Assembly: GCA_947652925.1 (NCBI GenBank)
Contig: CANTEW010000010.1
Location: 1 to 64,000 of the forward strand
Reading direction: 5' to 3'
Length of the DNA: 64,000 nt
From: an uncultured Lachnospiraceae bacterium
GTDB taxonomy: Bacteria > Bacillota > Clostridia > Lachnospirales > Lachnospiraceae
Position numbers and translations under genes: made by a program. Under the pieces are notes generated by a model. The model did not search any database and had not been told where the DNA came from. It saw nothing but the letters and a program-made list of their open reading frames with translations. Below, piece by piece: positions 15,623-23,325 of the stretch (positions are counted from its first letter, which is position 1; the number at the start of each line of letters is the position of its first letter).

Positions 15623-17089
15623 CTATTCTATCGCAGACAGGTCTTCTGCCAGGATCTCCGTGATACGGATCCCAAAATTATCGTCTACCACTACCACATC
15701 ACCCTTTGCGATACACTGTCCGTTTACAAAGAGATCCACCTGTTCCCCAGCCACCTTATCCAGGACGACCAGAGAGCCTTTTGTAAATTCCAGGATATCC
15801 TTTACTAATTTTCTGGTACGCCCGATCTCTACGGAGACTTCCAGAGGAACACCTAAGATCATCTCCATATTCTCTTCCTGTTCTTCTCCTATACTGCTGC
15901 TCCCCATGATAGGATCTGAAGGTAAGGGATGGACGTTCAGAGTTTTCGGCATACCTGCTCTCGGCGCAGCAGTCTGCTGCATCTGCCCCATCATCATCTG
16001 TTGCATCTGGCTCATCACCTGGGTCATCTGCGCCATCTGTGCCAGCATCTGGTCGGTCACAGCATTTCCCGAAGGCATCGGCTGCGGAGCCACTGGCTGC
16101 TGCATCGCCGCTGTTCCCTGGAACTGAGGCTGCGCCTGGGACATCATCGGATCAGGCTGTACCGCTGTCGGCTGCGGCACTGGCTGAGGTGCGGGCTGCG
16201 CTGCCATAGGTTCTGGCTGGGGCGCAGGCTGTGGAACCACTGGCTCCGGCTGGGGCTCCGCTGCTGCAGGCTCATCTGCACCACCTGCCAACAGAGCTTC
16301 GATCTCTTCCTGGCTCATCATCCGGTTGGATGACTCTTCTGCCGCAGGTTCCGGCTCCTCTGTGTCCGCACCTGACAAGAGAGCCTCGATCTCTTCCTGG
16401 CTCATCATCCGGTTGGATGACTCTTCTGCCGCAGGCTCCGGCTCTTCAGGAGATACAGGCGCTGATGCTTCTTCCTGCTCTCCCGTATCCGGCACACCAT
16501 CCGGAAAAAATCCCGATACCAACTTCTTTGCCAGATCTGTGGGCATCAGACTCATGAATTTGCTCTCCATGGAATCCCCGATACGCAATACGAATTCCAC
16601 ACAGACCATCACATCTTCGCCGGCAAAGTATTTATCTTTAAATTCTTCTGCATCGGTAACTTCCGTCGTCGTCGGCGTCGATATATTGACGGTCGAACCC
16701 AAAAACTCAGATAGTGCCGTGGCAGAGGCGCCCATCATCTGGTTCATAGCCTCACAGATCGCACTCAGATTGATCTCATTGAGTTCGAACTCTTCATCTG
16801 GGATCTCAAAGCCCATCATCATCTCTACGATCACTTTCACATCCATGCGCTTTAAGAGCATGATGTTACTGCCCCGCAGACCTTCCACATAGGTGATCTC
16901 CACACCGATGGCAGGTTCCAGATCCTCAAACTCAAAGTCTTCCTTGGCGACCACCTTCACCTGGGGAGTCGTGATATCTGTCCGCGTACTCAACATCGTA
17001 GAAAGAGCAGTAGCGGAAGAGCCAAGACTGATGTTCAGTATTTCGCCTATGGCATCTATCTCTAATGTGCTAAACCCTTTAAAACTCAT
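15623..17089 (-). CDS. fliY: Flagellar switch protein/CheY-P phosphatase FliY
   Basis: The 488-residue protein combines a CheC-like phosphatase module (about residues 1-210), a long Pro/Gln/Met-rich linker (about 210-400) and a C-terminal FliN/SpoA domain (VPLEVSVEIGRTRKLVKDILEF...). Both phosphatase sites look intact (GEILNISLGSSATALS and CEAMNQMMGASATALS). Bacillus FliY starts with a FliM-like LSQDEIDALL peptide; here the protein starts directly at the CheC module. Two copies of MMSQEEIEALL lie instead in the linker, 29 residues apart. It is part of the rotor C-ring and removes phosphate from CheY-P at the switch. It is separated from fliM by cheY and flgC. Confidence 0.93.
   Translation of the reverse strand: MSFKGFSTLEIDAIGEILNISLGSSATALSTMLSTRTDITTPQVKVVAKEDFEFEDLEPAIGVEITYVEGLRGSNIMLLKRMDVKVIVEMMMGFEIPDEEFELNEINLSAICEAMNQMMGASATALSEFLGSTVNISTPTTTEVTDAEEFKDKYFAGEDVMVCVEFVLRIGDSMESKFMSLMPTDLAKKLVSGFFPDGVPDTGEQEEASAPVSPEEPEPAAEESSNRMMSQEEIEALLSGADTEEPEPAAEESSNRMMSQEEIEALLAGGADEPAAAEPQPEPVVPQPAPQPEPMAAQPAPQPVPQPTAVQPDPMMSQAQPQFQGTAAMQQPVAPQPMPSGNAVTDQMLAQMAQMTQVMSQMQQMMMGQMQQTAAPRAGMPKTLNVHPLPSDPIMGSSSIGEEQEENMEMILGVPLEVSVEIGRTRKLVKDILEFTKGSLVVLDKVAGEQVDLFVNGQCIAKGDVVVVDDNFGIRITEILAEDLSAIE
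16294..16447 (-). repeat. Tandem 87-bp repeat inside fliY encoding two EEIEALL motifs
   Basis: Two near-identical DNA blocks start at 16294 and 16381, an 87-base (29-codon) period. Each encodes EPAAEESSNRMMSQEEIEALL. The copies differ by only a few bases, suggesting a recent duplication or selection to keep both. The encoded peptide resembles the N-terminal FliM/FliY motif (SQxxIDALL) that binds CheY-P. Confidence 0.9.
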
Positions 17090-17138
17090 ATGTTTTTACT
17101 CTCTTTCCGTGAATTTAGATAAAATGCCTCTTGCTTGC

Positions 17139-17579
17139 CTACTTGATCTCCAGAGCTTTTTGCGCCATCGTTTTCAAAGAATTAAATGCCGTGATATTGG
17201 CTTCATAAGATCTAGTGGCTGACATGCTGTCAACAGTCTCTTTGATCAGATCCACATTTGGCAAAGCAACATACCCTTCATCGTCCGCATCCGGGTGGTC
17301 AGGGTTATACACACGCTTGAATTCACTCTCATCTTCTATGATCTCCGCCACCCGGACACCGCCTTTTGTCGTCTCGTGGTTATTCGCTGCACTCAAGAGC
17401 GCTTCGCGGAAAGTATTGTTCCCAATCTCCTCCAGGACCACAAGTTTGCGGCGATAAGTCCCCCCGCCCTCCGTCCTTGTGGTATCAATATTTGCAATGT
17501 TTTCCGATGCCACGTCCAACCGCATCCGCTGTGCGGTCAGCGCAGAGGCGCTGATATTAAATGAACTAAGAAAAGACAT
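17139..17579 (-). CDS. flgC: Flagellar basal-body rod protein FlgC (displaced)
   Basis: The 146-residue protein is FlgC: it opens with FNISASALTAQRMRLDVASE and NIANIDTTRTEGGGTYRRK, and ends with LPNVDLIKETVDSMSATRSYEANITAFNSLK. It forms the proximal rod with FlgB. In nearly all Firmicutes flgC directly follows flgB; here flgB (30393-30776) is followed by fliE and flgC lies 13 kb downstream between cheY and fliY. GGAGGAGC precedes the ATG. It appears intact. Confidence 0.95.
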   Translation of the reverse strand: MSFLSSFNISASALTAQRMRLDVASENIANIDTTRTEGGGTYRRKLVVLEEIGNNTFREALLSAANNHETTKGGVRVAEIIEDESEFKRVYNPDHPDADDEGYVALPNVDLIKETVDSMSATRSYEANITAFNSLKTMAQKALEIK

Positions 17580-17594
17580 GTCCGCTCCTCCCTA

Positions 17595-17957
17595 TCAGGC
17601 ATCCACAATGCTGGATACAGTCTTTAAGATGCGGTCTGGTTTAAAAGGCTTCACGATAAAATCTTTTGCGCCTGATTTGATCGCTTCGATGACCATACTC
17701 TCCTGCCCCATGGCAGAACACATGACTACAGTCGCGTTGGGGTCTTTGCTCTTGATCGCTTTGAGCGCTTCAAGACCGTCCATATTCGGCATGGTGATAT
17801 CCATGATCACCAGATCCGGCTGTATCTCACTGTAAGTCTCCACAGCCTGGAGTCCGTCTGCCGCTTCATACAGATCCGTATACCCAGCTTTTGTCAGAGT
17901 ATCTTTTACCATCATCCTCATAAATGCCGCGTCATCTACTAATAAAATTTTTGCCAT
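17595..17957 (-). CDS. cheY: Chemotaxis response regulator CheY
   Basis: This 120-residue single receiver domain has the acidic pair in LLVDDAAFMR, the phospho-acceptor aspartate in VIMDITMPNMDG, the threonine/serine position in VVMCSAMGQ and the lysine in FIVKPFKPD. CheY-P binds the switch to change motor rotation. The usual Firmicutes order is fliM-fliY-cheY; here cheY directly follows fliM and precedes flgC. GAGAGG precedes the ATG. Confidence 0.95.
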   Translation of the reverse strand: MAKILLVDDAAFMRMMVKDTLTKAGYTDLYEAADGLQAVETYSEIQPDLVIMDITMPNMDGLEALKAIKSKDPNATVVMCSAMGQESMVIEAIKSGAKDFIVKPFKPDRILKTVSSIVDA

Positions 17958-17990
17958 CTTCTTTTCCTCTCTTAAAAAATTATTTATTGA

Positions 17991-19082
17991 TCATGAACTT
18001 ATGACTTCTGTTTCCATTTTCTCTAATACTTTTTCTTCTTCAGTTGAAGACACCAATCTCCGAAGTTCCTCTTCATCTATCTCTTCAGCTATCCGCTTCT
18101 CGATCTTCACCGCCATATTCTTCTTATGGATACCTAATCTACCGGTAAACCAGGGCTGATCTTCTATAAATAAAGCAACTTCTGACTCTTTTGGTTTGTT
18201 CAAGTCGATGACATCTCCCACATGGAGATTATACAGATCATGCAGACTGACTTCCACAACACCCAGCTGGGCATTAACATACAACGCAGACTCCCGGATA
18301 CTATCCATGATATTCTCTTTCGTATTCTCATCCTTCTGTTCTACATCCAGATTGATGTTCTTCTTACGATCGATCATATTGAAGATATCTGTGAGCAGTG
18401 TCCCCGGGATACATATCGTTATATTTCCAGACAGTTCCCCCATTTTGACAGACAGAACGATGATAACGACCGTCTCATCCACACTGATATCCTGGAACAT
18501 GCTGGGATCTTGCTCCACCCGTTCCAACTCCGTATCCAGCCGTATGTACCCAGCCCATGCATCCCGCATGGCATTTACAAAATAACTCATCACTTTCGCA
18601 TATAATACATTTTCAATGGAGGTATAGATATATCCGCTGTCAACGCTGTCATCGTCCCCAGTCCCTCCCATCATACGATCGATCATATTGACCATCAGCC
18701 TGGGGCTTATGTGCATCAACATAGGCAGGTTCTTTGCCTGTTCTGGCAATACAACTTTGATGAGAGTTATGATATCACTGTCTGTCAGCGAGCTATTGAA
18801 TTCATGATACCGCTGCTCTTCTACAGCCATCACTTCCATCTCACTGGACTGGCGGAACAGACTGTTCATCTGCGAAGCTGCGATCCTGGAATAATTTTCA
18901 AAGATATTGCGCAGAAGCTTCAGTTTTTCCGTCGTAAATTTCCTGGGGCTGTAGAAATCATACTTCCTATATTGTACCTCTTTCTTCTCCTCTTTCTCCT
19001 GGGGGCCTGGGTCGTCGTCACCCCCTCCCTTCATTGAGTTAAGAAGGGCATCTATCTGACTTTGCGATAATACTTCAGACAT
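17991..19082 (-). CDS. fliM: Flagellar motor switch protein FliM
   Basis: The 363-residue protein starts with MSEVLSQSQIDALLNSM, the CheY-P-binding peptide, has the FliM middle domain with the GGxG motif (MMGGTGDDDS) and a C-terminal SpoA domain (about 270-345). FliM bridges FliG and FliY in the C-ring. Length is normal. It lies 15 bases after motB; fliL, usually found between the two, is absent. Confidence 0.95.
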   Translation of the reverse strand: MSEVLSQSQIDALLNSMKGGGDDDPGPQEKEEKKEVQYRKYDFYSPRKFTTEKLKLLRNIFENYSRIAASQMNSLFRQSSEMEVMAVEEQRYHEFNSSLTDSDIITLIKVVLPEQAKNLPMLMHISPRLMVNMIDRMMGGTGDDDSVDSGYIYTSIENVLYAKVMSYFVNAMRDAWAGYIRLDTELERVEQDPSMFQDISVDETVVIIVLSVKMGELSGNITICIPGTLLTDIFNMIDRKKNINLDVEQKDENTKENIMDSIRESALYVNAQLGVVEVSLHDLYNLHVGDVIDLNKPKESEVALFIEDQPWFTGRLGIHKKNMAVKIEKRIAEEIDEEELRRLVSSTEEEKVLEKMETEVISS

Positions 19083-19097
19083 TTTTGCGCTCCTTTA

Positions 19098-19859
19098 TCA
19101 CTGTCCATATACTTGATCATAATACGCATCCAGATTTTGTTCAACTGCTCCTGTCCGTGTTATCAGGATCTCCACCCTCCGGTTCTGAGCCCTCCCTTCC
19201 GGGGTATCAAAGGTGGCGATGGGACGGAACTGACCAAAGCCAGCACTTATCATCTTCGCCGGATCCAGGTCGCTCACCTGCTGGAGATATGCCACCACCT
19301 CAGCAGAACGCGCCGCTGACAGGAGCCGGTCTGTATGCGCCTCGTTGGGGATATTCGGAGCTGCCTGTGAAGTATGGCCCAAGACCTGGATCTGCTGGAT
19401 GGAATCACTCGCAGAAGACATGGCCTTTCCAAATGCCTCAAGGATCGGTTTTCCCTCTTCCTTCAATACAGAACTGTCCCCATCAAAGAACACCATATCC
19501 TGAAATGTGATAAACGCAAATCCCTCTCCCCCGTTGATCGATACACTGTCACTCAGACTCTGCTGCTGCGCCAATTCCTGCAGGCTATACATCAATTCCT
19601 CAAAATCATCCATCATCTCCGGGATCTCCATACTCCCTTCCACATCGTCATCGCCTTCCTCGATACTGGTATCCGTGACGATCTGGGATGTTGCCTTCGC
19701 ATTGGGATTAAAACTCTGTACGATGATCTCCCATTTCTGCTGATCCACAGAGGAAATAGAATATAACAGCACAAAGAAACACAAGAGAAGGGTCACCATA
19801 TCCCCATATGTATCCATCCAGCTTGCTCCACCCTCTTCAGGGGGTTTCCTTTTTTTCAT
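19098..19859 (-). CDS. motB: Flagellar motor stator protein MotB
   Basis: The 253-residue protein has the N-terminal WMDTYGDMVTLLLCFFVLLYS helix, including the proton-binding aspartate in YGDMVTLL, and a C-terminal OmpA-like peptidoglycan-binding domain (QIQVLGHTSQAA ... RSAEVVAYLQ ... FGQFRPIA). It anchors the stator to the cell wall. It forms a pair with motA 32 bases upstream. The start has GAGGTGAG upstream. Confidence 0.94.
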   Translation of the reverse strand: MKKRKPPEEGGASWMDTYGDMVTLLLCFFVLLYSISSVDQQKWEIIVQSFNPNAKATSQIVTDTSIEEGDDDVEGSMEIPEMMDDFEELMYSLQELAQQQSLSDSVSINGGEGFAFITFQDMVFFDGDSSVLKEEGKPILEAFGKAMSSASDSIQQIQVLGHTSQAAPNIPNEAHTDRLLSAARSAEVVAYLQQVSDLDPAKMISAGFGQFRPIATFDTPEGRAQNRRVEILITRTGAVEQNLDAYYDQVYGQ

Positions 19860-19890
19860 AGATCACTCACCTCATAACGTTCAGCACTCA

Positions 19891-20685
19891 TCATTCGCCA
19901 CTGGAGCTGCCATCCGATCCCAGAAGCTGTAACTGCTGCTTTGTATCCAAGAAGGATACCAGCCGCTCTTTCAGATTCTTCGGATTATCCCCAGTCTGGA
20001 TCCCCAGTACACCTTCTATGATGATCTGTTTATACAGGATCTCTTCCTCGTTACGGATACGCAATTTCTTGGCGATCGGCATATAGAGCATATTCGCCAG
20101 GATACATCCGTAAAATGTGGTGATCAGCGCTACGGACATATCCTGCCCGATATTGCCCCCGCCGGAGGTCACATCCATACCTTTCAGCATGTTGATCAGT
20201 CCGATCAGAGTACCGATCATACCAAATGCAGGTGCAAAAGCGGCAGCCTTGTCCCAGATCCCCGCACAGTCCTCATGCCGGGCGGCCATACTGTCTACAG
20301 CCCCCTCCAGCATCTCCCTTACCTTCTCGGCTTCCATGGCGTCCACCACCAGCATGACGGCCTGTTTGAAAAAAGGATCGTCCAGAGCGTTCGCTTTTTC
20401 TTCCAATGCCAAAAGCCCGTTCTTCCTGGCTATCTGCGCCATATCCACCAACTGATCGATCGCTGTAGCGGGATCGTATTTTTTTCCGCTGACCAGCATC
20501 CCCATGTGTTTGAGCATAGATTTCAGTTTGCTCAAAGGATAACTTGCGATCACCGCCGCCAAACTGCCGCCAAACACGATCAGGATGCTTTGCGGATCCA
20601 CGAAATTCCCCAGCTTATCAAAGCCGATCCCGAATAGGACTAGGGCGATGCCGATCACAACACCTAGTATACTTGTAATATCCAT
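19891..20685 (-). CDS. motA: Flagellar motor stator protein MotA
   Basis: The 264-residue protein has four transmembrane helices, the first being SILGVVIGIALVLFGIG, and the MotA/TolQ/ExbB core with FAPAFGMIGTLIGLINMLKGM and ALITTFYGCILANMLYMPIA. The prolines of helices three and four are present. With MotB it conducts ions to drive rotation. It lies inside the flagellar operon after flbD, as in related Clostridia. GGAGGCG precedes the ATG. Confidence 0.95.
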   Translation of the reverse strand: MDITSILGVVIGIALVLFGIGFDKLGNFVDPQSILIVFGGSLAAVIASYPLSKLKSMLKHMGMLVSGKKYDPATAIDQLVDMAQIARKNGLLALEEKANALDDPFFKQAVMLVVDAMEAEKVREMLEGAVDSMAARHEDCAGIWDKAAAFAPAFGMIGTLIGLINMLKGMDVTSGGGNIGQDMSVALITTFYGCILANMLYMPIAKKLRIRNEEEILYKQIIIEGVLGIQTGDNPKNLKERLVSFLDTKQQLQLLGSDGSSSGE

Positions 20686-20748
20686 CTGTACGCCTCCATT
20701 ACATCATCCACCTTCATTCTCTCCCTTCATCTATGTACTGCCGACTGT

Positions 20749-20967
20749 CTATGAACAGTTGGCAGTACTCCTGATCATCTCCTCAAATTCCCGGATCCTT
20801 CCATTATACTCGATCGTCTTCTGGATGATCTCTTCCACTTTCTCACGCACCACATAGTAACGGCCTGTGTCCATGATCACCTTGGACTCCGGGATCTTTT
20901 CCACACATTCGATATGGCAGCTATTAATGACAATTGGTTCATTATTGATCTTTGTCAGTTCGATCAT
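20749..20967 (-). CDS. flbD: Flagellar protein FlbD
   Basis: This 72-residue protein (MIELTKINNEPIVINSCHIE...) matches the short FlbD family found in Firmicutes flagellar operons between flgE and motA; its exact role is unclear. The ATG at 20967 is chosen because the family starts at MIxLTKxN. GGGGA lies four bases upstream and a stronger AGGAGG about 15 bases upstream, just before a three-codon reading frame (ATG-CGG-GGA-TAG at 20980). Confidence 0.88.
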   Translation of the reverse strand: MIELTKINNEPIVINSCHIECVEKIPESKVIMDTGRYYVVREKVEEIIQKTIEYNGRIREFEEMIRSTANCS

Positions 20968-21045
20968 ACTATCCCCGCATTTCCTCCTTACATTATAGAT
21001 TAGTGCCGCCATCCAGATCTTACACAAGCCCAATGGCAACAAAAT

Positions 21046-21075
21046 CCTAAGAAGCGCTTTGACACGCCTCTTAGG
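21046..21075 (-). other. Stem-loop between flgE and flbD
   Basis: CCTAAGA (21046-21052) pairs with TCTTAGG (21069-21075); inside this GCG pairs with CGC around an eight-base loop. On the minus strand ATTTTGTTG follows, a weak T-rich tail. This may cause partial termination or protect the upstream hook mRNA. It lies in a 127-base gap between the hook gene and flbD. Confidence 0.45.
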
Positions 21076-21094
21076 CAGGTGTGACCTACAACTC

Positions 21095-22090
21095 TTAGCG
21101 TTTCATATTTACAAGCTCTTGGAGCATTTCATCTGTGACTGTGATCACTTTTGTGTTGGCCTGATAACCTCTCTGGGTGGTGATCATCTCGGAGAACTCT
21201 TTGGCAAGGTCTACGTTGGGCATCTCCAGATAGCCGGAGAGGAAACTTCCCAGGATACCATTGGACGACGATGCGACACAATCTCCTGTATTGTCCCCCA
21301 TATCATAATAATATCCTGAATCACTCTGCAGACCATCCACGTTCTGTACATCCGCCAGGGCGATCTTGCCGAGAGTCACTTGTTTCTCTGTCGTGGAAGA
21401 GAATCCGACTACGGTACCGTCGCTCATGATCCTGTAATTCTTTAATAAGAGCAGACCTGTTGACCCGATCTCTTTGGGATCCGGAGTAAACCCAAGATTT
21501 GCATCGTCAGCACGCGGTATCCTGATTCTCTGCAATTTAGTTGTATCCGGTTGCCCTTGGTCATCCATGCCATAGCCATATATATAATTTCTGTTATTGT
21601 CTACAAGATACCCCTGGTTATCCACTGACAAGATACCAACCCTGGATAATTTCACACCAACGGGAAGATCTTTCAGATCCACATTTCCATTTGCATCAGT
21701 AAGATTGATATCAATATCCTCTTCCTGTCCAGGCGTTCCACCTGGCTTTATCCCAGGAGCCGAACCCACGATCAAAAAGCCTGTACCTTCGATCATGATA
21801 TCCAGATCACGCCCTGTCTGATATGGCGTACTTTTCGAAAAATCACGGCTGATGGAAGACATCTGCACACCATAGCCTACCTGCGAAGCATTTGTACCAC
21901 CCAGTCCTCCGGTGGTCAGTGCATCGCCTGCTGTGGAATTGGTATTATTTGTATAAAGGGAATCCATGAAGTTGGCGGATCCAGCTTTATATCCCCATGT
22001 ATTCACGTTCGCGATATTATTACCGATAACATCTAATTTTGACTGATGCGTCCTCAAACCTGCAACACCTGCAAACATTGATCTGACCAT
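21095..22090 (-). CDS. flgE: Flagellar hook protein FlgE
   Basis: The 331-residue protein has the N-terminal FAGVAGLRTHQSKLDVIGNN and IANVNTWGYK signature, the FlgE beta core (DLDIMIEGTGFLIVG) and the C-terminal LEMPNVDLAKEFSEMITTQRGYQANTKVI motif. It polymerises into the hook. Its place between flgD/TIGR02530 and flbD-motA and its length support FlgE rather than a rod protein. AAGGAAGTAATAGAT precedes the ATG. Confidence 0.92.
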   Translation of the reverse strand: MVRSMFAGVAGLRTHQSKLDVIGNNIANVNTWGYKAGSANFMDSLYTNNTNSTAGDALTTGGLGGTNASQVGYGVQMSSISRDFSKSTPYQTGRDLDIMIEGTGFLIVGSAPGIKPGGTPGQEEDIDINLTDANGNVDLKDLPVGVKLSRVGILSVDNQGYLVDNNRNYIYGYGMDDQGQPDTTKLQRIRIPRADDANLGFTPDPKEIGSTGLLLLKNYRIMSDGTVVGFSSTTEKQVTLGKIALADVQNVDGLQSDSGYYYDMGDNTGDCVASSSNGILGSFLSGYLEMPNVDLAKEFSEMITTQRGYQANTKVITVTDEMLQELVNMKR

Positions 22091-22157
22091 ATCTATTACT
22101 TCCTTTCTAGATCAAAAGACTAAGAATGTCTTGATTCCTGTTTCCTGTGCCGCTGCC

Positions 22158-22178
22158 TCTCTGCCATTCGGGCAGGGG
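22158..22178 (-). other. Stem-loop between the TIGR02530 gene and flgE
   Basis: CTGCC (22161-22165) pairs with GGCAG (22171-22175) around a five-base loop and the stem extends by G-U and C-G pairs to 22158-22178. It lies in the 112-base gap ahead of the hook gene. No T-run follows, so it may be a processing or stabilising element that allows strong hook expression. Confidence 0.35.
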
Positions 22179-22202
22179 AGCTTAGCCTCCGTTATGGTCC
22201 GG

Positions 22203-22583
22203 CTATATCAACACGGCACCGTCGATATTTGTAAAAATATTCTCCCGCATCTCTGCACCCGACATGGATGTGATCACAGTATTATTCACCACATTTACGA
22301 TAAATGCTGCCTGGGAGCTGATGATCACCACATCTCTTGCACCCTTTTCCCGCGCTTTGTCCACTGCCTGGTTGATGCTGTCAAGGAGGGTCTCCGTCAC
22401 CTGTATGCCCCGCTGCTGTACACGCTGCGCCGCATGCTTAGAGAAATGCACACCATCCCCCTCAGCTGCCTGTTCCCGCAACAACTGGCCGAAACCACCT
22501 GTCGCTGCGCCGTGCTTGAGCTTTAATTGCTGGACACTGGTTGTATTCGCTGTCCTGGAAACCTGATCGACCTTTTCCAACAT
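22203..22583 (-). CDS. Flagellar operon protein, TIGR02530 family
   Basis: The 126-residue protein has the family core HFSKHAAQRVQQRGIQ, ARDVVIISSQAAFIVNVVNNTVIT and a C-terminal IFTNIDGAVLI. It is conserved between flgD and flgE in many Firmicutes, where it is required for or associated with hook assembly, but its biochemical role is unknown. The start is uncertain: the ATG at 22583 is used; in-frame GTG codons at 22592 and 22595 lie closer to GAGGAA. Confidence 0.85.
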   Translation of the reverse strand: MLEKVDQVSRTANTTSVQQLKLKHGAATGGFGQLLREQAAEGDGVHFSKHAAQRVQQRGIQVTETLLDSINQAVDKAREKGARDVVIISSQAAFIVNVVNNTVITSMSGAEMRENIFTNIDGAVLI

Positions 22584-22712
22584 ATCTGTCACCACTTCCT
22601 CACATCATCCCTTATGTTCTTGTTGGCGGCATCTCCTTTTTCATAAACATCCCATATAACATCACTTGCCTACAGCCTTCCCTGGCCTGTCATAGAGAGC
22701 AGATATCAGATC

Positions 22713-23306
22713 CTACACTTCCTTATCTGTATTATCCGTTCCCTCTGTCTTATCTGCCCCATCTTCTCCTTCTGTCTTATCTTCTTCCTTGGAAGGCTCG
22801 GGTACATCGCCTATGGACATCACCTGGGACAAGGCATACCCTTTCCCGTCCACATAGACCATGGGAGCGCCTTCATATAGACTGATCCCTTCTACTTTGC
22901 CCGTCAGCTTTTCCCCTGTGGCCTTTCCTTCACTATCCACCAGGGATATGGTCACTTCTTTCCCCATCATACCTGTGGCATAACTGGTCAGATTGACTGT
23001 CAGTACATCGTTCATGGAACTGGTCATCGTAGACATTGCCGATGTCATGGATGTAGTCGCATTCATACTGGCCATCTGGGTCAGCGTAGACATCATCTCC
23101 GTATTGGACATGGGATTTGTCATATCCTGATACTGGAGCTGCGCCGCGAGCAATTTCAGGAAATCTGTGGACGTAAGGTCCTTATTGGGCGCTGTCGTGG
23201 TGTAACTGGGGCTATAGGTATAATCTGTGACAGGCACTGTCGGATTATAATCGGGATCATAATTGCCGTTATTGCCTGCACCTCCTGAAATCCCATCTAC
23301 TGGCAT
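22713..23306 (-). CDS. flgD: Flagellar hook capping protein FlgD
   Basis: The 197-residue protein contains the FlgD N-terminal motif (STDFLKLLAAQLQYQDMTNPM) and a short C-terminal domain (YATGMMGKEVTISLVDSEG...). It caps the growing hook and is discarded afterwards. The C-terminal tail (after about residue 165) is an acidic Glu/Asp/Lys/Thr-rich stretch without known function. AAGGAGG precedes the ATG. It lies 19 bases after fliK. Confidence 0.9.
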   Translation of the reverse strand: MPVDGISGGAGNNGNYDPDYNPTVPVTDYTYSPSYTTTAPNKDLTSTDFLKLLAAQLQYQDMTNPMSNTEMMSTLTQMASMNATTSMTSAMSTMTSSMNDVLTVNLTSYATGMMGKEVTISLVDSEGKATGEKLTGKVEGISLYEGAPMVYVDGKGYALSQVMSIGDVPEPSKEEDKTEGEDGADKTEGTDNTDKEV

Positions 23307-23325
23307 ATCATACCTCCTTTACTTC

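Noticed and set aside
15950..16290. Repetitive fliY linker as a CRISPR-like or satellite array
   Set aside because: It encodes a Pro/Gln/Met-rich linker in frame; there are no regular spacers.
22091..22202. Possible riboswitch (for example c-di-GMP type) before flgE
   Set aside because: The gap has a hairpin but lacks the conserved GEMM core bases, and it is within an operon without its own promoter.
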